Source: Kordiimonas aquimaris (GTDB lineage: Bacteria > Pseudomonadota > Alphaproteobacteria > Sphingomonadales > Kordiimonadaceae). From it: 64,000 nt of DNA. Each line of letters starts with the position of its first letter. The stretch's first letter is position 1. The notes beneath the pieces are model-generated. The model was not told the origin of the DNA and did not search any database. It saw only the letters and a list, made by a program, of their open reading frames with translations. Shown piece by piece: positions 36,846-46,836 of the stretch. The stretch is taken from positions 255,501-319,500 of the forward strand of contig NZ_JAOBPO010000001.1 in NCBI RefSeq assembly GCF_025574485.1, given 5' to 3'. A program made the translations under genes and the position numbers.

Positions 36846-38070
36846 TAGTGTTTGTGTCGTTGGGCTTGGTTATATTGGCCTGCCAACAGCGGCCGTTTTT
36901 GCCAAAACCGGCACGCAGGTGACTGGCGTTGATGTAAATGATGCGGCCGTTAAAACCATTAACTCCGGCAAAGCTCATATTGTAGAGGTGGATTTGGATG
37001 GTTTGCTGCAAGGTGTTGTCTCGAACGGTAACTTAAAAGCGCAAACAACCCCTGCTGAAGCAGATGCTTTTATTATCGCCGTCCCCACACCGTTCAAAGA
37101 CAACCATGCTGCAGACCTTAGTTTCGTTGAGGCAGCAATTAAATCCATCGCTCCCTATGTTAAAAATGGCAACTTGATAGTGCTCGAGTCGACAGTGCCA
37201 CCTGGAGCAACCGACAAAATGGTTGCATGGCTTGAAGAAGCACGTCCAGACCTCAAAGCTGCCGGTGGTGCCGGAACAGCATACTATGCAGCGCATTGCC
37301 CAGAACGCGTTTTGCCCGGTCGCGTGTTGATAGAACTGGTACAGAATGACCGCATTATTGGTGGTATTACTGAAGAATGCGCAGAACATGCACAGGATTT
37401 GTATGAAACCTTCCTTAAAGGTGAATGCTACCTTACAAATGCGCGTACTGCAGAAATGGCTAAATTAAGCGAAAATGCTTTTCGCGATGTCAATATTGCA
37501 TTCGCAAACGAATTATCGCTTATCTCCGACAAGTTAGACATAGATGTTTGGGACCTGATCCGATTGGCCAACCGTCATCCACGTGTCAATATATTGCAAC
37601 CCGGTCCAGGGGTTGGTGGCCACTGTATCGCCGTCGACCCTTGGTTTATTGTAGATGCTGTTCCCGACACAGCAAAATTAATCCGCACCGCACGGGAAGT
37701 AAATGACAGTAAACCTCGAACAGTTGTTGATAAAGTAAAGCGTGCAGCAGCTCGCTTTAAAAACCCAACAGTTGCCTGCCTGGGGCTTTCTTTTAAAGCT
37801 GATATTGATGATCTGCGTTCCAGCCCTGCTCTTGATATTACAACGCAATTATCATCAGAACTTGATTGTGACATTTTGGCTGTTGAACCAAATATTGATA
37901 TCCTGCCAGAAGAATTAAGTAAAACAGGCCTGCAACTTACAACACTTATGGATGCAGTCGAACGCGCAGACATTTTAGTTTTACTCGTCGACCACCTCGA
38001 GTTTAAACGCCTACCTTCAGGTAAACGAGCAGAGAAAATTATTGTAGATACAAGAGGCATATGGACTTAA
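36832..38070 (+). CDS. wecC: UDP-N-acetyl-D-mannosaminuronate dehydrogenase
   Basis: A 412-residue UDP-sugar dehydrogenase oxidising UDP-ManNAc. The Rossmann start is [33 protein letters not shown] and the catalytic Cys in [15 protein letters not shown] are present, and the C-terminal domain has [20 protein letters not shown]. Starts inside the end of wecB, so translation is coupled. Confidence 0.96.
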   Translation: MHIFNSVCVVGLGYIGLPTAAVFAKTGTQVTGVDVNDAAVKTINSGKAHIVEVDLDGLLQGVVSNGNLKAQTTPAEADAFIIAVPTPFKDNHAADLSFVEAAIKSIAPYVKNGNLIVLESTVPPGATDKMVAWLEEARPDLKAAGGAGTAYYAAHCPERVLPGRVLIELVQNDRIIGGITEECAEHAQDLYETFLKGECYLTNARTAEMAKLSENAFRDVNIAFANELSLISDKLDIDVWDLIRLANRHPRVNILQPGPGVGGHCIAVDPWFIVDAVPDTAKLIRTAREVNDSKPRTVVDKVKRAAARFKNPTVACLGLSFKADIDDLRSSPALDITTQLSSELDCDILAVEPNIDILPEELSKTGLQLTTLMDAVERADILVLLVDHLEFKRLPSGKRAEKIIVDTRGIWT

Positions 38071-38139
38071 GGATATAAAATACACTGTGCTTCCATGTAC
38101 AAATAATAGCCTTAGCCAATTGCTGCTGTAGGGAAAACT

Positions 38140-39468
38140 ATGCGGTTTTTAATATACATGCTTCTTGCTTTATCTGCGCTACCTTTCGCTAGCGCAAGGC
38201 CCACATGGCAATGGACATGGGTTATTGTCGTTGGCCTTATCGCATGTGGTTGTATTGTACGATCATACCGCAACCAAACGCCCAGTTGGCCATTAGCTAT
38301 TAGCTTGCCAGCAAGCTTAGCAATGCTGTTCGTAGTGTGGGGTTTTATTCAAGCATACTTCTATACTGCAGCTGGGGCTTCAATCGCAGGTCTTGCATCT
38401 ACAGAGAGTATTTCGGTTAACCCTGCCCTGACCGTCTCCAATACAATCTATTTTCTATCGCATTTGGTATTTTTCTTGTGTGTATTTTCTTTTTGTTCAC
38501 GCAGGGATAAAGCCGTAAACATTCTGAAAAACATAGGCATTATAATTGCCATTTATGCGGCATACGGCTTTATCATATATGTTTCTGGTAACGATACGAT
38601 TCTCTGGTTTAAAAAATGGGCAAATCTAAATTCTCTCACTAGCACGTTTGTGAATAGGAACAGTTTTGCAAGCTACGCTGCCATTGGATTGCAATGCCTT
38701 ATTGCCTACGCTTTTTTCTGGGCACAGGATGAGCTAGCAGAAGGTCGCACAGGTCGCGAACTTTATCGTCATATACTTGAAACAATGATGGTCAAAGCTT
38801 GGTGGTTACCACTAGCTATTTTTCTGACTGCAAGTGCGTTATTGCTTACAAGTTCACGTGCCGGGTTTAGTGCTGCCGTTGCTGGCGTATTCATTTTGCT
38901 TTTACTAAGCCCTAACCGTTACAAGCAAGAAGGAGGCGGCACCTTAAAAGCAGGATTAATCGTGATTGGCTTTATTGTATTGAGTGGTAGCATTTTCACC
39001 TTGAGCGGCGAAATTCTGGATCAACGGTTACAAGCAGATGCAACACTTGATATGCGCTTCAAAGCATATCCCTATATGATCAATGCTATTATGGACAGTC
39101 CGCTTACAGGCTTTGGCCTTGGCACATTCGATGAGGTGTTTCAGGCGTACAGGGGCCCAGACGTTATCGTATATTTTGACCGTGCACATAGCGACTATCT
39201 TGAAATCGCACTGACAGCTGGCATACCAGCAGCCATCATTCTTGTATTAGCCTGTATAATGCCTATTTTTACGCTATCCGGCGCACTTAAGTACGGTGCC
39301 CAGCACCGTAGTTTCATTGCCCTCGGCATCTCAGTAACAATACAGCTTGGCCTGCACGCGCTTGTCGACTTCTCTCTGCAAATGCCCGCCGTGTCATATA
39401 CCTGGCTTGCAGTACTAGCAGCCAGCATGGCTATTGCTATCCGATGTAAAAGAGCTGCGCAGTCATAG
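38140..39468 (+). CDS. O-antigen ligase/polymerase-like membrane protein (Wzy_C)
   Basis: A 442-residue protein with about 11-12 membrane helices. The family hallmark FVNRNSFASYAAIGLQ is at residues about 168-185. A periplasmic loop with RFKAYPYMINAIMDSPLTGFGLGTFDEVFQAYRG follows, and ends in HSDYLEIALTAGIP. Either WaaL-like ligation or Wzy-like polymerisation of a polysaccharide is possible. Follows wecC by 69 bases (AGGGA upstream), suggesting one locus. Confidence 0.87.
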   Translation: MRFLIYMLLALSALPFASARPTWQWTWVIVVGLIACGCIVRSYRNQTPSWPLAISLPASLAMLFVVWGFIQAYFYTAAGASIAGLASTESISVNPALTVSNTIYFLSHLVFFLCVFSFCSRRDKAVNILKNIGIIIAIYAAYGFIIYVSGNDTILWFKKWANLNSLTSTFVNRNSFASYAAIGLQCLIAYAFFWAQDELAEGRTGRELYRHILETMMVKAWWLPLAIFLTASALLLTSSRAGFSAAVAGVFILLLLSPNRYKQEGGGTLKAGLIVIGFIVLSGSIFTLSGEILDQRLQADATLDMRFKAYPYMINAIMDSPLTGFGLGTFDEVFQAYRGPDVIVYFDRAHSDYLEIALTAGIPAAIILVLACIMPIFTLSGALKYGAQHRSFIALGISVTIQLGLHALVDFSLQMPAVSYTWLAVLAASMAIAIRCKRAAQS

Positions 39469-39470
39469 CT

Positions 39471-39854
39471 TTAGTCAACAACAATGCTTACTTTATCGCG
39501 ATAAAAAGCCACATAATCAGAGAGAATGGCAACTTCATCATAGGGTTTATCATAACCCCATGCAGCTTGCCCAATAATATTACCGTCTATGCATATATCC
39601 CAATAACGCGCGACCCCTTTAAACGGACAATAGGTCTCATGTGAGTTTTTGAGAAAATACCCAGATATAAGATCTGATAAAGGAATATAATATACAGGCG
39701 CTATCCCGGTTTCTTCTATTATCAAGGCCTTCTGTGTCTCGGCTATCGCCTTGCTTCCAACAAAAAAACGAACTGTATCTTTAAGAGGCAAAATATCCAC
39801 CCTGTAATCTGGATGTTTTTGATAACCAGGCCCAGAATTACTATTTGCAGTCAT
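39471..39854 (-). CDS. DUF427-family protein
   Basis: A 127-residue single-domain protein of the DUF427 family, recognised by VRFFVGSKAIAETQKALIIEE, APVYYIPLSDL, the TYCPFKGVARYWDI core and AAWGYDKPYDEVAILSDYVAFY. The Cys in CPFKG is conserved in the family; function unknown. Only 2 bases separate it from the convergent upstream gene. Confidence 0.87.
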   Translation of the reverse strand: MTANSNSGPGYQKHPDYRVDILPLKDTVRFFVGSKAIAETQKALIIEETGIAPVYYIPLSDLISGYFLKNSHETYCPFKGVARYWDICIDGNIIGQAAWGYDKPYDEVAILSDYVAFYRDKVSIVVD

Positions 39855-40077
39855 ACAAACTCCTCATGCTCTTTAGTCAAAACATACATCAAACATGATA
39901 GCAGCACATAATCAAACACATGAAAAGTACGACGGCACAAATACGCACCAGTCCTGACTACGACTTTCGGATCATATTTTATTAATCATTATTCTTCTTG
40001 GCGGTTATGCGAATGTCAGTGCAAACTAAGACCCAGCACCATACGCTGAAAAGCAACAATATCAGGGGGAGGTTTCA

Positions 40078-43000
40078 ATGGAACACACCATTGACGGTAA
40101 GAAAAATCGCACAGCAAATTCTACTTCACTAAAATACCGAACATTTGCGGCAGCATTTGCATTTGCGCTGGCAAGTATCTCAACGAGTATACCCGCACTC
40201 AGCCTTAAGGACAGTACAGCAAAAAAACCTGACCTTCCCCTCGAAGGGTCTACCGAGAAGCTTGCTTTTGAAACTGACGAAGGAACATGGGTCTCTCTTG
40301 ATGTTACCCCCGATGGTAATGCAATCGTATTTGAACTATTGGGTGATCTATATGAAATACCAATAGCCGGTGGCACTGCCAAACGCATATCAAATGGCTT
40401 GGGCTATGATAGTCAGCCACGTGTATCACCAGACGGACAATGGATCACCTTCATCAGTGACCGCGACGGTAATGATAACCTATGGGTGATGAAGCGAGAC
40501 AGCACTGGCGCACGCAAACTATCCAAAAATAGTTATTCACGCTTGGTATCACCAACCTGGTCTCCTGACAGTCAATATGTGGTTATGACACGCGGCGGTC
40601 AAAAAGTTGAGTTTCGCATGCATCATATTGATGGTGGCAGCGGCATAACATTAACCGGCAACAACAAAGACAATGCAGCGGCCGGCGTTGGCGCAACCTT
40701 CTCACCAGACGGGCAATATATATATTACACCAAGCGACCAGAAGGCCGTGCAAACTTCCCAGCTGGTCAAATCGCAAGATTCGATACCAAAACAGGGGAC
40801 ATTATAACACTAACACAAGGCGAAGGTGGCGGCATACGCCCAGCCATATCTCCAGACGGCCGTACTCTTGTTTATCTGTCGCGGCGTGAAACAGAAACAG
40901 GTATTCGTGTAAAAGATTTAGTAAGCGGTACTGACAAAATGTTGGTATGGCCTATTCAGCGTGATGCACAGGAAATTGGCCGTCTACCTAGCCGCGATTT
41001 TTATCCCAACTATACTTTTACGCCCGACGGCGGCGCACTCATTATTCACACTGGTGGCAAAATACAACGTGTTAATCTCGCTGACGGCAGCATGCGCATT
41101 ATCCCCTTCAATGCATCAATTGATCTCGACATTGGCCCCGATTTAAACTCACCCTACAAAGTTAGTGAAGGGCCCGTAACAGCAAGAATTATCCATAGCC
41201 CCAAACATTCACCTGATGGCAAAAAAATCGCATCATCCGTACTTACAAAAATCTATATCGCCAACAACGAAGACGGCACAGAGCCAAAGCGCCTGACAAA
41301 AAGCGACGCATGGGAATACCAGCCAGTATGGTCACCTGATGGGCGGTGGATTGCTTATGTCACATGGTCGATGGATAATGGTGGTCATATATGGCGCATG
41401 CGCTCAAATGGGCGCGGAAAGCCAGAACGCTTAACTGAACATCCAGCTTTTTATACCGACCTTGCATTTTCACCAGACGGAAAGCGTATTATCGCCATGC
41501 GTGGCAATGAGTATCAACGTCATCAAACTTTCAGCGAGTTTACGGGCCTAGGTATCCCGCTTGATCTTGTCTGGTTACCAGCCGGCGGCGGTGACACAAC
41601 CACAATAATGTCTGCAAATGGTGCACGCTCACCCCACTTCACAAACGACCCATCACGCATTTACCTATATGATGGCAAAGTTTTATCTTCCGTTCGACTA
41701 GACGGTACTGACAGGCAAGAACATCTGATTGTTTCTGCACCGCGCGGCAATCGCTTGTTTGGTGAACCGCCAACCGCAGAAGATATCCGGATCAGCCCTG
41801 ACGGTAAAACTGCACTCGCATTTGTTAACAAACAAGTCTGGGCATTACCCGTACCCGCCAGCGGCAGCAAAACACCAAGCACATCACTAAAAGGTGGCAT
41901 AGTGCCGGCCGTTCAAATCACAAGCACCGGCGCAGACTTCTTTGATTGGGCAGACGAGGGCAAGACAGTTACATGGGCTATTGGTTCCTCTGTTTATACG
42001 CGCCCACTTTCCAGTCTACCTTTCCGCAAAGAAGATAAAGACGTCAAAGACTCTGCGGAAGAAGAGACGCCAGCGGGCGACAAAGAAGATTTGGACAATA
42101 AAGAAAAGGCAGAAAAAGCTCCTGAGTTTTTAGAAGACAATGAGGCTGTTACCAGACGCGTGATCACTGTGACAACAGATCGCGCCACTCCGGAAGGTAC
42201 AATTTTACTATCAGGCGGTAATGTCATTTCAATGGCCGGCACAACAACTGATGCCATGAGTATCGTTCAAGAGAATCAAGATGTTCTTGTTCGAAATAAT
42301 CGTATTGTCGCCATGGGGGACAAAGGTTCGCTTGATATTCCTGACAACACCGAAATTATGAATGTGTCAGGTAAATACATCATACCTGGGTTTGTTGATA
42401 CACACGCCCACTGGGAATTCCGCACCGGAGACGTACTGGAGCCACAAAACTGGAGCCTGGTCGCAAACCTTGCTTACGGCGTAACTACTGGTCTTGATGT
42501 ACAGACAAATTACAAAGACTACTTCACATACAGCGACATGGTAGAAACAGGCCAATCTCTTGGCCAGCGCGCTTTCATGACAGGGCCTGGTATTTTTGGT
42601 AACAATGATTTTCAATCCTACGAACAGGTACTCGCGTATCTGAAGCGCTACTCAGACCATTACAAAACCAAAAACATCAAATCTTACCTTGCCGGTAATC
42701 GTAAACAGCGTCAGTGGGTTGTAAAGGCGTCCAAAGAGCTTGGCCTTATGCCAACCACCGAAGGCGGCGGTGATATGCGACTGGATGTAACCCACGCCAT
42801 TGACGGAATGCACGGTAATGAGCACACACTGACAATCGCTCCGATGTATAAAGATGTGATTGAACTTTATGCGAAAACGCAAACCGCGTACACGCCGACA
42901 CTGGTTGTGCAATATAACGGCGTATCGATGGTAAATTATTTCTTCACACGCACCGAGGTGCACAATGATAAGAAACTTAATCGCTTTTACCCGCATAACC

Positions 43001-43449
43001 GACTCGATGAAATGACGCGCAGACGCAATAACTGGGTCCGTGATGATGAGTTTTCCGTTGATCATATCGCTGGTGCGGCAGCCACTCTGCAACGTGCAGG
43101 AGGGCTTGTGGGTGTTGGCGGACACGGTGAATTGCAAGGCCTTGGTTATCACTGGGAAATGTGGGGCCTTGGTATGGGAGGCATGACACCTGCCGAAATA
43201 TTACGAGCAGCCACCATAGACGGTGCAAAAATCATTGGCGTTGCCCAAGACCTTGGATCTATCGAAGCCGGCAAACTAGCCGACATGGTTATATTGGACG
43301 CTAACCCGCTTGTAGACATCAAAAATACAAACACCATCACACACGTGATGAAAAATGGTGACCTTTACGAGGGTGATACATTGAACCAAGTATGGCCAGT
43401 CAAGAAGGAACTAACACCCTTCTGGTGGTGGGACAAAGGTCGTCATTAA
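40078..43449 (+). CDS. Exported TolB-propeller and amidohydrolase fusion protein
   Basis: A 1123-residue protein with a signal peptide (about 1-40) and a strong GGGGGAGG Shine-Dalgarno. Residues about 55-640 contain repeated SPDG/SPDGQ blades of a TolB/WD40-like propeller. An acidic linker (about 655-705) follows. The C-terminal amidohydrolase domain (about 715-1110) has GFVDTHAHWE near 770, VTGL-type HAIDGMHGNEHTL and a terminal NPLVDIKNTNTITHVMKNG. It probably hydrolyses a C-N bond in the periplasm. This fold pair is a recognised architecture, often called amidohydrolase with PD40 repeats; the substrate is unknown. Confidence 0.88.
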   Translation: MEHTIDGKKNRTANSTSLKYRTFAAAFAFALASISTSIPALSLKDSTAKKPDLPLEGSTEKLAFETDEGTWVSLDVTPDGNAIVFELLGDLYEIPIAGGTAKRISNGLGYDSQPRVSPDGQWITFISDRDGNDNLWVMKRDSTGARKLSKNSYSRLVSPTWSPDSQYVVMTRGGQKVEFRMHHIDGGSGITLTGNNKDNAAAGVGATFSPDGQYIYYTKRPEGRANFPAGQIARFDTKTGDIITLTQGEGGGIRPAISPDGRTLVYLSRRETETGIRVKDLVSGTDKMLVWPIQRDAQEIGRLPSRDFYPNYTFTPDGGALIIHTGGKIQRVNLADGSMRIIPFNASIDLDIGPDLNSPYKVSEGPVTARIIHSPKHSPDGKKIASSVLTKIYIANNEDGTEPKRLTKSDAWEYQPVWSPDGRWIAYVTWSMDNGGHIWRMRSNGRGKPERLTEHPAFYTDLAFSPDGKRIIAMRGNEYQRHQTFSEFTGLGIPLDLVWLPAGGGDTTTIMSANGARSPHFTNDPSRIYLYDGKVLSSVRLDGTDRQEHLIVSAPRGNRLFGEPPTAEDIRISPDGKTALAFVNKQVWALPVPASGSKTPSTSLKGGIVPAVQITSTGADFFDWADEGKTVTWAIGSSVYTRPLSSLPFRKEDKDVKDSAEEETPAGDKEDLDNKEKAEKAPEFLEDNEAVTRRVITVTTDRATPEGTILLSGGNVISMAGTTTDAMSIVQENQDVLVRNNRIVAMGDKGSLDIPDNTEIMNVSGKYIIPGFVDTHAHWEFRTGDVLEPQNWSLVANLAYGVTTGLDVQTNYKDYFTYSDMVETGQSLGQRAFMTGPGIFGNNDFQSYEQVLAYLKRYSDHYKTKNIKSYLAGNRKQRQWVVKASKELGLMPTTEGGGDMRLDVTHAIDGMHGNEHTLTIAPMYKDVIELYAKTQTAYTPTLVVQYNGVSMVNYFFTRTEVHNDKKLNRFYPHNRLDEMTRRRNNWVRDDEFSVDHIAGAAATLQRAGGLVGVGGHGELQGLGYHWEMWGLGMGGMTPAEILRAATIDGAKIIGVAQDLGSIEAGKLADMVILDANPLVDIKNTNTITHVMKNGDLYEGDTLNQVWPVKKELTPFWWWDKGRH

Positions 43450-43459
43450 TTACCCGCAA

Positions 43460-45748
43460 CTAGGCAGCTAACTGGTTCCTAACAGGAAGCTGCCGAATAC
43501 GTTTGCCAGTTGCCTGAAAAATTGCTTCGGTCAATGCAGGTATGGCTGGTGGTGTGGCTACTTCACCCACCCCTGCTAATCGACCATCGTTAGGGTTGAC
43601 AATCACTACATCTATTTTAGGTGGCGATTGTGCCATGCTCATCAATTGGTATGAATCAAAGTTTTTTTGCTCTCGTAAGCCATCTACAAGTGTAATCTCT
43701 AAGTTTAAAGCCGTGGAAAACCCGTCAATGATACCCCCTTCTATCTGTGCTTTAATACCGCTTGGATTCACAGCCTCACCACAGTCTACTGCGGCAAAGA
43801 CGTGATTAATTATCAAGTTGCCATTTTCAAATGTAACGTCGACAACAACTGCGCAATAGGATCCAAACGTAAAATGACTAGCAATACCTCGCCCTTGATT
43901 GACCCCGGAAACCTGTCCCCACTTTGACATCGTAGCAACCGCCTCTAACACACCCAACATATTACCTGTATGCCACTCACCATTATGATTCCCCCAATGA
44001 TTGTAGGGTAAGGGACGAGCTGGACTATAAAGTGCTCTGCGAATCGCAATTGAATCTTGACCAGTTGTGTGAGCAATTTCATTTAGCATGCTTTCAATAA
44101 CGAAAGCATTCCTCGTGGGCATCGGCCCACGCCAAGGCCCACGAGGAATGCGCGATTTCACCAACGCATGTGAAAGGCGAAAATTTTCCACAAGGTGCCG
44201 CGGCGGATGGTCGGCCCAAATATCGTCACGCCACTCACCGCCAGGCCTCGACCAGGTTTGTCGATAATCGCTGGTGACAGAAGCAAATTCGTTATTCCAG
44301 GCGGTAATTTTATTTGATTCGTCCAAGCCAACAGTAACCCTTTGCCTATTTGTAGGACGGTAATAATCGTGAGTCATGTCATCCTCACGCGTCCATGTAA
44401 CTTTTACTGGTCTTTTAATCTTTTGAGAAAGAACAACCGCTTCGCAAGCAGCGTCAGCCATGAGTCGTCGGCCAAAACTCCCTCCTGCCCGCAACAAACG
44501 AATATGAATATCTTCGACCCTTAAACCAGTTAACCGCCGAACTGCATTTAGAGTGTTACCCGGCGATTGCGTAGAAAGGATCATATCCAGACTGTCACCT
44601 TTCCAATACGCAACCGCATTCTGCGGTTCCATGGTCGCATGAGACAATAAAGGCATCGTGTATTCAGCTGTCATAGTCTTGGAACTTTTAGCAATTACTG
44701 CCAACGAGTCCCCCTCCAAAACCCGCTCTATCATCGATTCACTACCATTCAAGTTACTCGAAAAATCAGACTGGTAACGCACAGTGGACTCGTCACTCAA
44801 CCCACTAGGCCTCCATTCGATTCTTAATAAATTCCGAGCCTTAAGTGCAGACCATAGATTCGTAGCGACAACAGCAACACCCGCTTCCAAGTATGTATAA
44901 GGCTTTTCAGGGTCTGGTCTTGGCAATTCAAGTATATCAACAATACCTGAAACTTTGCGTGCTTCAGTGTCATCAAAAGATACCACGTATCCTTCCACAT
45001 ATGGGCAACGCTGAATCACAGAATGGACCATATTAGGTATTTCAGCATCAATGCCAAATTTTGCATGCCCACGCACAAGTGCATCGAGGTTCTTCTGTAT
45101 ATGCTCACTACCGCGAATATTATAATCTTCGCGGGCCTTAAAGGGCTTCACACTCTCAGATGCGCCAAGCGCCGCAGCACTTTCAACAAGCTCGCCGTAG
45201 CCAATGCTGCGCGCACCAGCATTATCATAGACACGACCGTTATTAGTGGTAAGCAATTCAGGCGAAATCGACCACTTTCCTGCTGCAGCACGTACCAAAC
45301 GATCCTTAATCTCTACTCCAACCCGCTTTAATATTTCTATGCTTCCCGATAAAGTCGCACTACCCCCACCGCCTTGCTTGATATATTGCCAGGTTGGCGT
45401 ATCGTCATCACGACTGACCATAAACAAGGCCATCTGCTTGACAGTAACCTTTTGCCAATCTGCGTCCATTTCTTCAGCCAATATCATTGGCAAGGATGTA
45501 TGAAGGCCTGTTCCAATCTCAGGTGAGGGTGCGCCAATTTCAATTTGCCCATTACGGTCAATGCTAACAAATGGACCCATTGCAACAGCATCTTTTGTAT
45601 CATACCCTTTAGCCGCTGCATTGAGAAATTGTGGAGCAACAATTGTCATCGCACCGGCAGCAAAGAAACACTGCAGTATATTACGACGTGTTACTTGTTT
45701 GGAAAGGGCTTTGATAGTATCAGCCCCACTCTGAGTTTCAAATACCAT
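43460..45748 (-). CDS. Molybdopterin-binding oxidoreductase large subunit, IorB-like, TAT-exported
   Basis: A 762-residue protein of the xanthine dehydrogenase family, isoquinoline 1-oxidoreductase beta type. A twin-arginine motif (TRRNILQ, residues 20-26) precedes a hydrophobic stretch. AGGSFGRRLMADAACEAV binds molybdopterin cytosine dinucleotide, and GVGEVATPPAIPAL near the C-terminus contains the active-site Glu. Normally paired with a small 2Fe-2S subunit (IorA); none is adjacent. Converges with the amidohydrolase gene. Confidence 0.88.
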   Translation of the reverse strand: MVFETQSGADTIKALSKQVTRRNILQCFFAAGAMTIVAPQFLNAAAKGYDTKDAVAMGPFVSIDRNGQIEIGAPSPEIGTGLHTSLPMILAEEMDADWQKVTVKQMALFMVSRDDDTPTWQYIKQGGGGSATLSGSIEILKRVGVEIKDRLVRAAAGKWSISPELLTTNNGRVYDNAGARSIGYGELVESAAALGASESVKPFKAREDYNIRGSEHIQKNLDALVRGHAKFGIDAEIPNMVHSVIQRCPYVEGYVVSFDDTEARKVSGIVDILELPRPDPEKPYTYLEAGVAVVATNLWSALKARNLLRIEWRPSGLSDESTVRYQSDFSSNLNGSESMIERVLEGDSLAVIAKSSKTMTAEYTMPLLSHATMEPQNAVAYWKGDSLDMILSTQSPGNTLNAVRRLTGLRVEDIHIRLLRAGGSFGRRLMADAACEAVVLSQKIKRPVKVTWTREDDMTHDYYRPTNRQRVTVGLDESNKITAWNNEFASVTSDYRQTWSRPGGEWRDDIWADHPPRHLVENFRLSHALVKSRIPRGPWRGPMPTRNAFVIESMLNEIAHTTGQDSIAIRRALYSPARPLPYNHWGNHNGEWHTGNMLGVLEAVATMSKWGQVSGVNQGRGIASHFTFGSYCAVVVDVTFENGNLIINHVFAAVDCGEAVNPSGIKAQIEGGIIDGFSTALNLEITLVDGLREQKNFDSYQLMSMAQSPPKIDVVIVNPNDGRLAGVGEVATPPAIPALTEAIFQATGKRIRQLPVRNQLAA

Positions 45749-46086
45749 CGCTATTTCTCAACTATAATTTGAGTCATAATATTCCAATATTTTTATGATA
45801 TATTATAACTTATCTATAGTGTATTCAAGGATATAACCAATCACTAAACTAATTGACTAAGGGCGCGCATGGTCAACACGTGAAAATATTAACCTTCTTT
45901 AGAAACTCAAAATATTTACTAAAATTATTACAACTTTTTACTATTTTTTTCTGTTTATTAACAACAACTTGTTCATTTTTATTAAATGGATTTTCACGTA
46001 TGCCTGTAACAGTGAGTGTAATTTTCCGTTTGTACACAACTTTAATCTGACACGGAATTAACACCATATTATCAGGAGATTCAGGC
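45749..46086. other. AT-rich spacer upstream of the parA-like gene
   Basis: A 338-base, very AT-rich gap. No convincing gene. Structures seen: CTCAA/TTGAG (45757-45773); a perfect 10-base inverted repeat ACGTGAAAAT (45878-45887) and ATTTTCACGT (45990-45999), about 100 bases apart; AACAA-C-TTGTT near 45962-45972; and GTGTA/TACAC (46016-46037). A centromere-like site for the ParA/RHH pair would be expected here, but I see no regular iterons. Confidence 0.45.
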
Positions 46087-46812
46087 ATGCGTGTTATCGC
46101 AGTTTCCTCGCAAAAAGGTGGTTCAGGCAAAACCACAATCACGGGCCATCTCGCTGTGGAAGCAGCACGTCAAAGCGGCGAACCTGTCGCACTGATAGAC
46201 ACAGACCCGCAAGGCAGTTTGTCAGACTGGTGGAATGCACGCGAAAGCGATGACCCCGCATTTGCACAAGCAACAATGGCAACGCTCGATACTGACTTAA
46301 GTATTTTACGAGACCAGGGCTTTCGTCTCGTTTTTATTGACACACCGCCCGCCATCACGCGCTCAATTCAAACAGTTGTACAAAAATCTGATCTCGTGAT
46401 TATTCCAACACGCCCAAGTCCTCACGACTTGCGCGCCGCCGGGAAAACAGTTGATTTAGTTGAGCGCGCAGGCAAACCACTAGTGTTTGTTGTTAACGGC
46501 GCAACAGCGCGTGCCCGCCTGACCGGTGAGGCCGCTATCGCTTTGTCACAGCACGGCACTGTTGCACCAACAATCCTGCATAATCGTCAAGATTTTGCTG
46601 CCAGCATGATTGATGGTCGAACTGTTATGGAAGCAAACTCATCAGGGCGGTCTGCTGGCGAGGTGACAACGCTTTGGCAATACCTTGATGCACGCATTAA
46701 AAGGCTGCCTGTAAAAAGCCAGTTCAAAAGCGCACAGATACAGCGCAGCGCCTTTGGCAACCGCCAAACGGGCAATATACAAACACATCACATCGCTGCC
46801 GGCGCGCAGTAA
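46087..46812 (+). CDS. ParA/MinD-family ATPase (orphan, type Ib-like)
   Basis: A 241-residue ATPase without an N-terminal DNA-binding domain, so small-ParA (type Ib) in size. The deviant Walker A is QKGGSGKTT (residues 9-17, signature Lys at 10), followed by IDTDPQGSLSDW (switch I) and FIDTPPAITRS (Walker B). The C-terminus extends with a basic, Gln-rich tail. Such ATPases form gradients on the nucleoid or membrane and position cargo. No parB or gidB neighbours, so not the chromosomal parAB locus. Followed 24 bases later by the RHH gene. Confidence 0.92.
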   Translation: MRVIAVSSQKGGSGKTTITGHLAVEAARQSGEPVALIDTDPQGSLSDWWNARESDDPAFAQATMATLDTDLSILRDQGFRLVFIDTPPAITRSIQTVVQKSDLVIIPTRPSPHDLRAAGKTVDLVERAGKPLVFVVNGATARARLTGEAAIALSQHGTVAPTILHNRQDFAASMIDGRTVMEANSSGRSAGEVTTLWQYLDARIKRLPVKSQFKSAQIQRSAFGNRQTGNIQTHHIAAGAQ

Positions 46813-46836
46813 TATACGCATAGAAAGGAGAACCTT

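Noticed and set aside
45853-46142. Open frames on both strands across the AT-rich gap before parA (65 and 89 residues).
   Set aside because: No Shine-Dalgarno, implausible composition, and the minus-strand frame runs through the start of the ParA gene.
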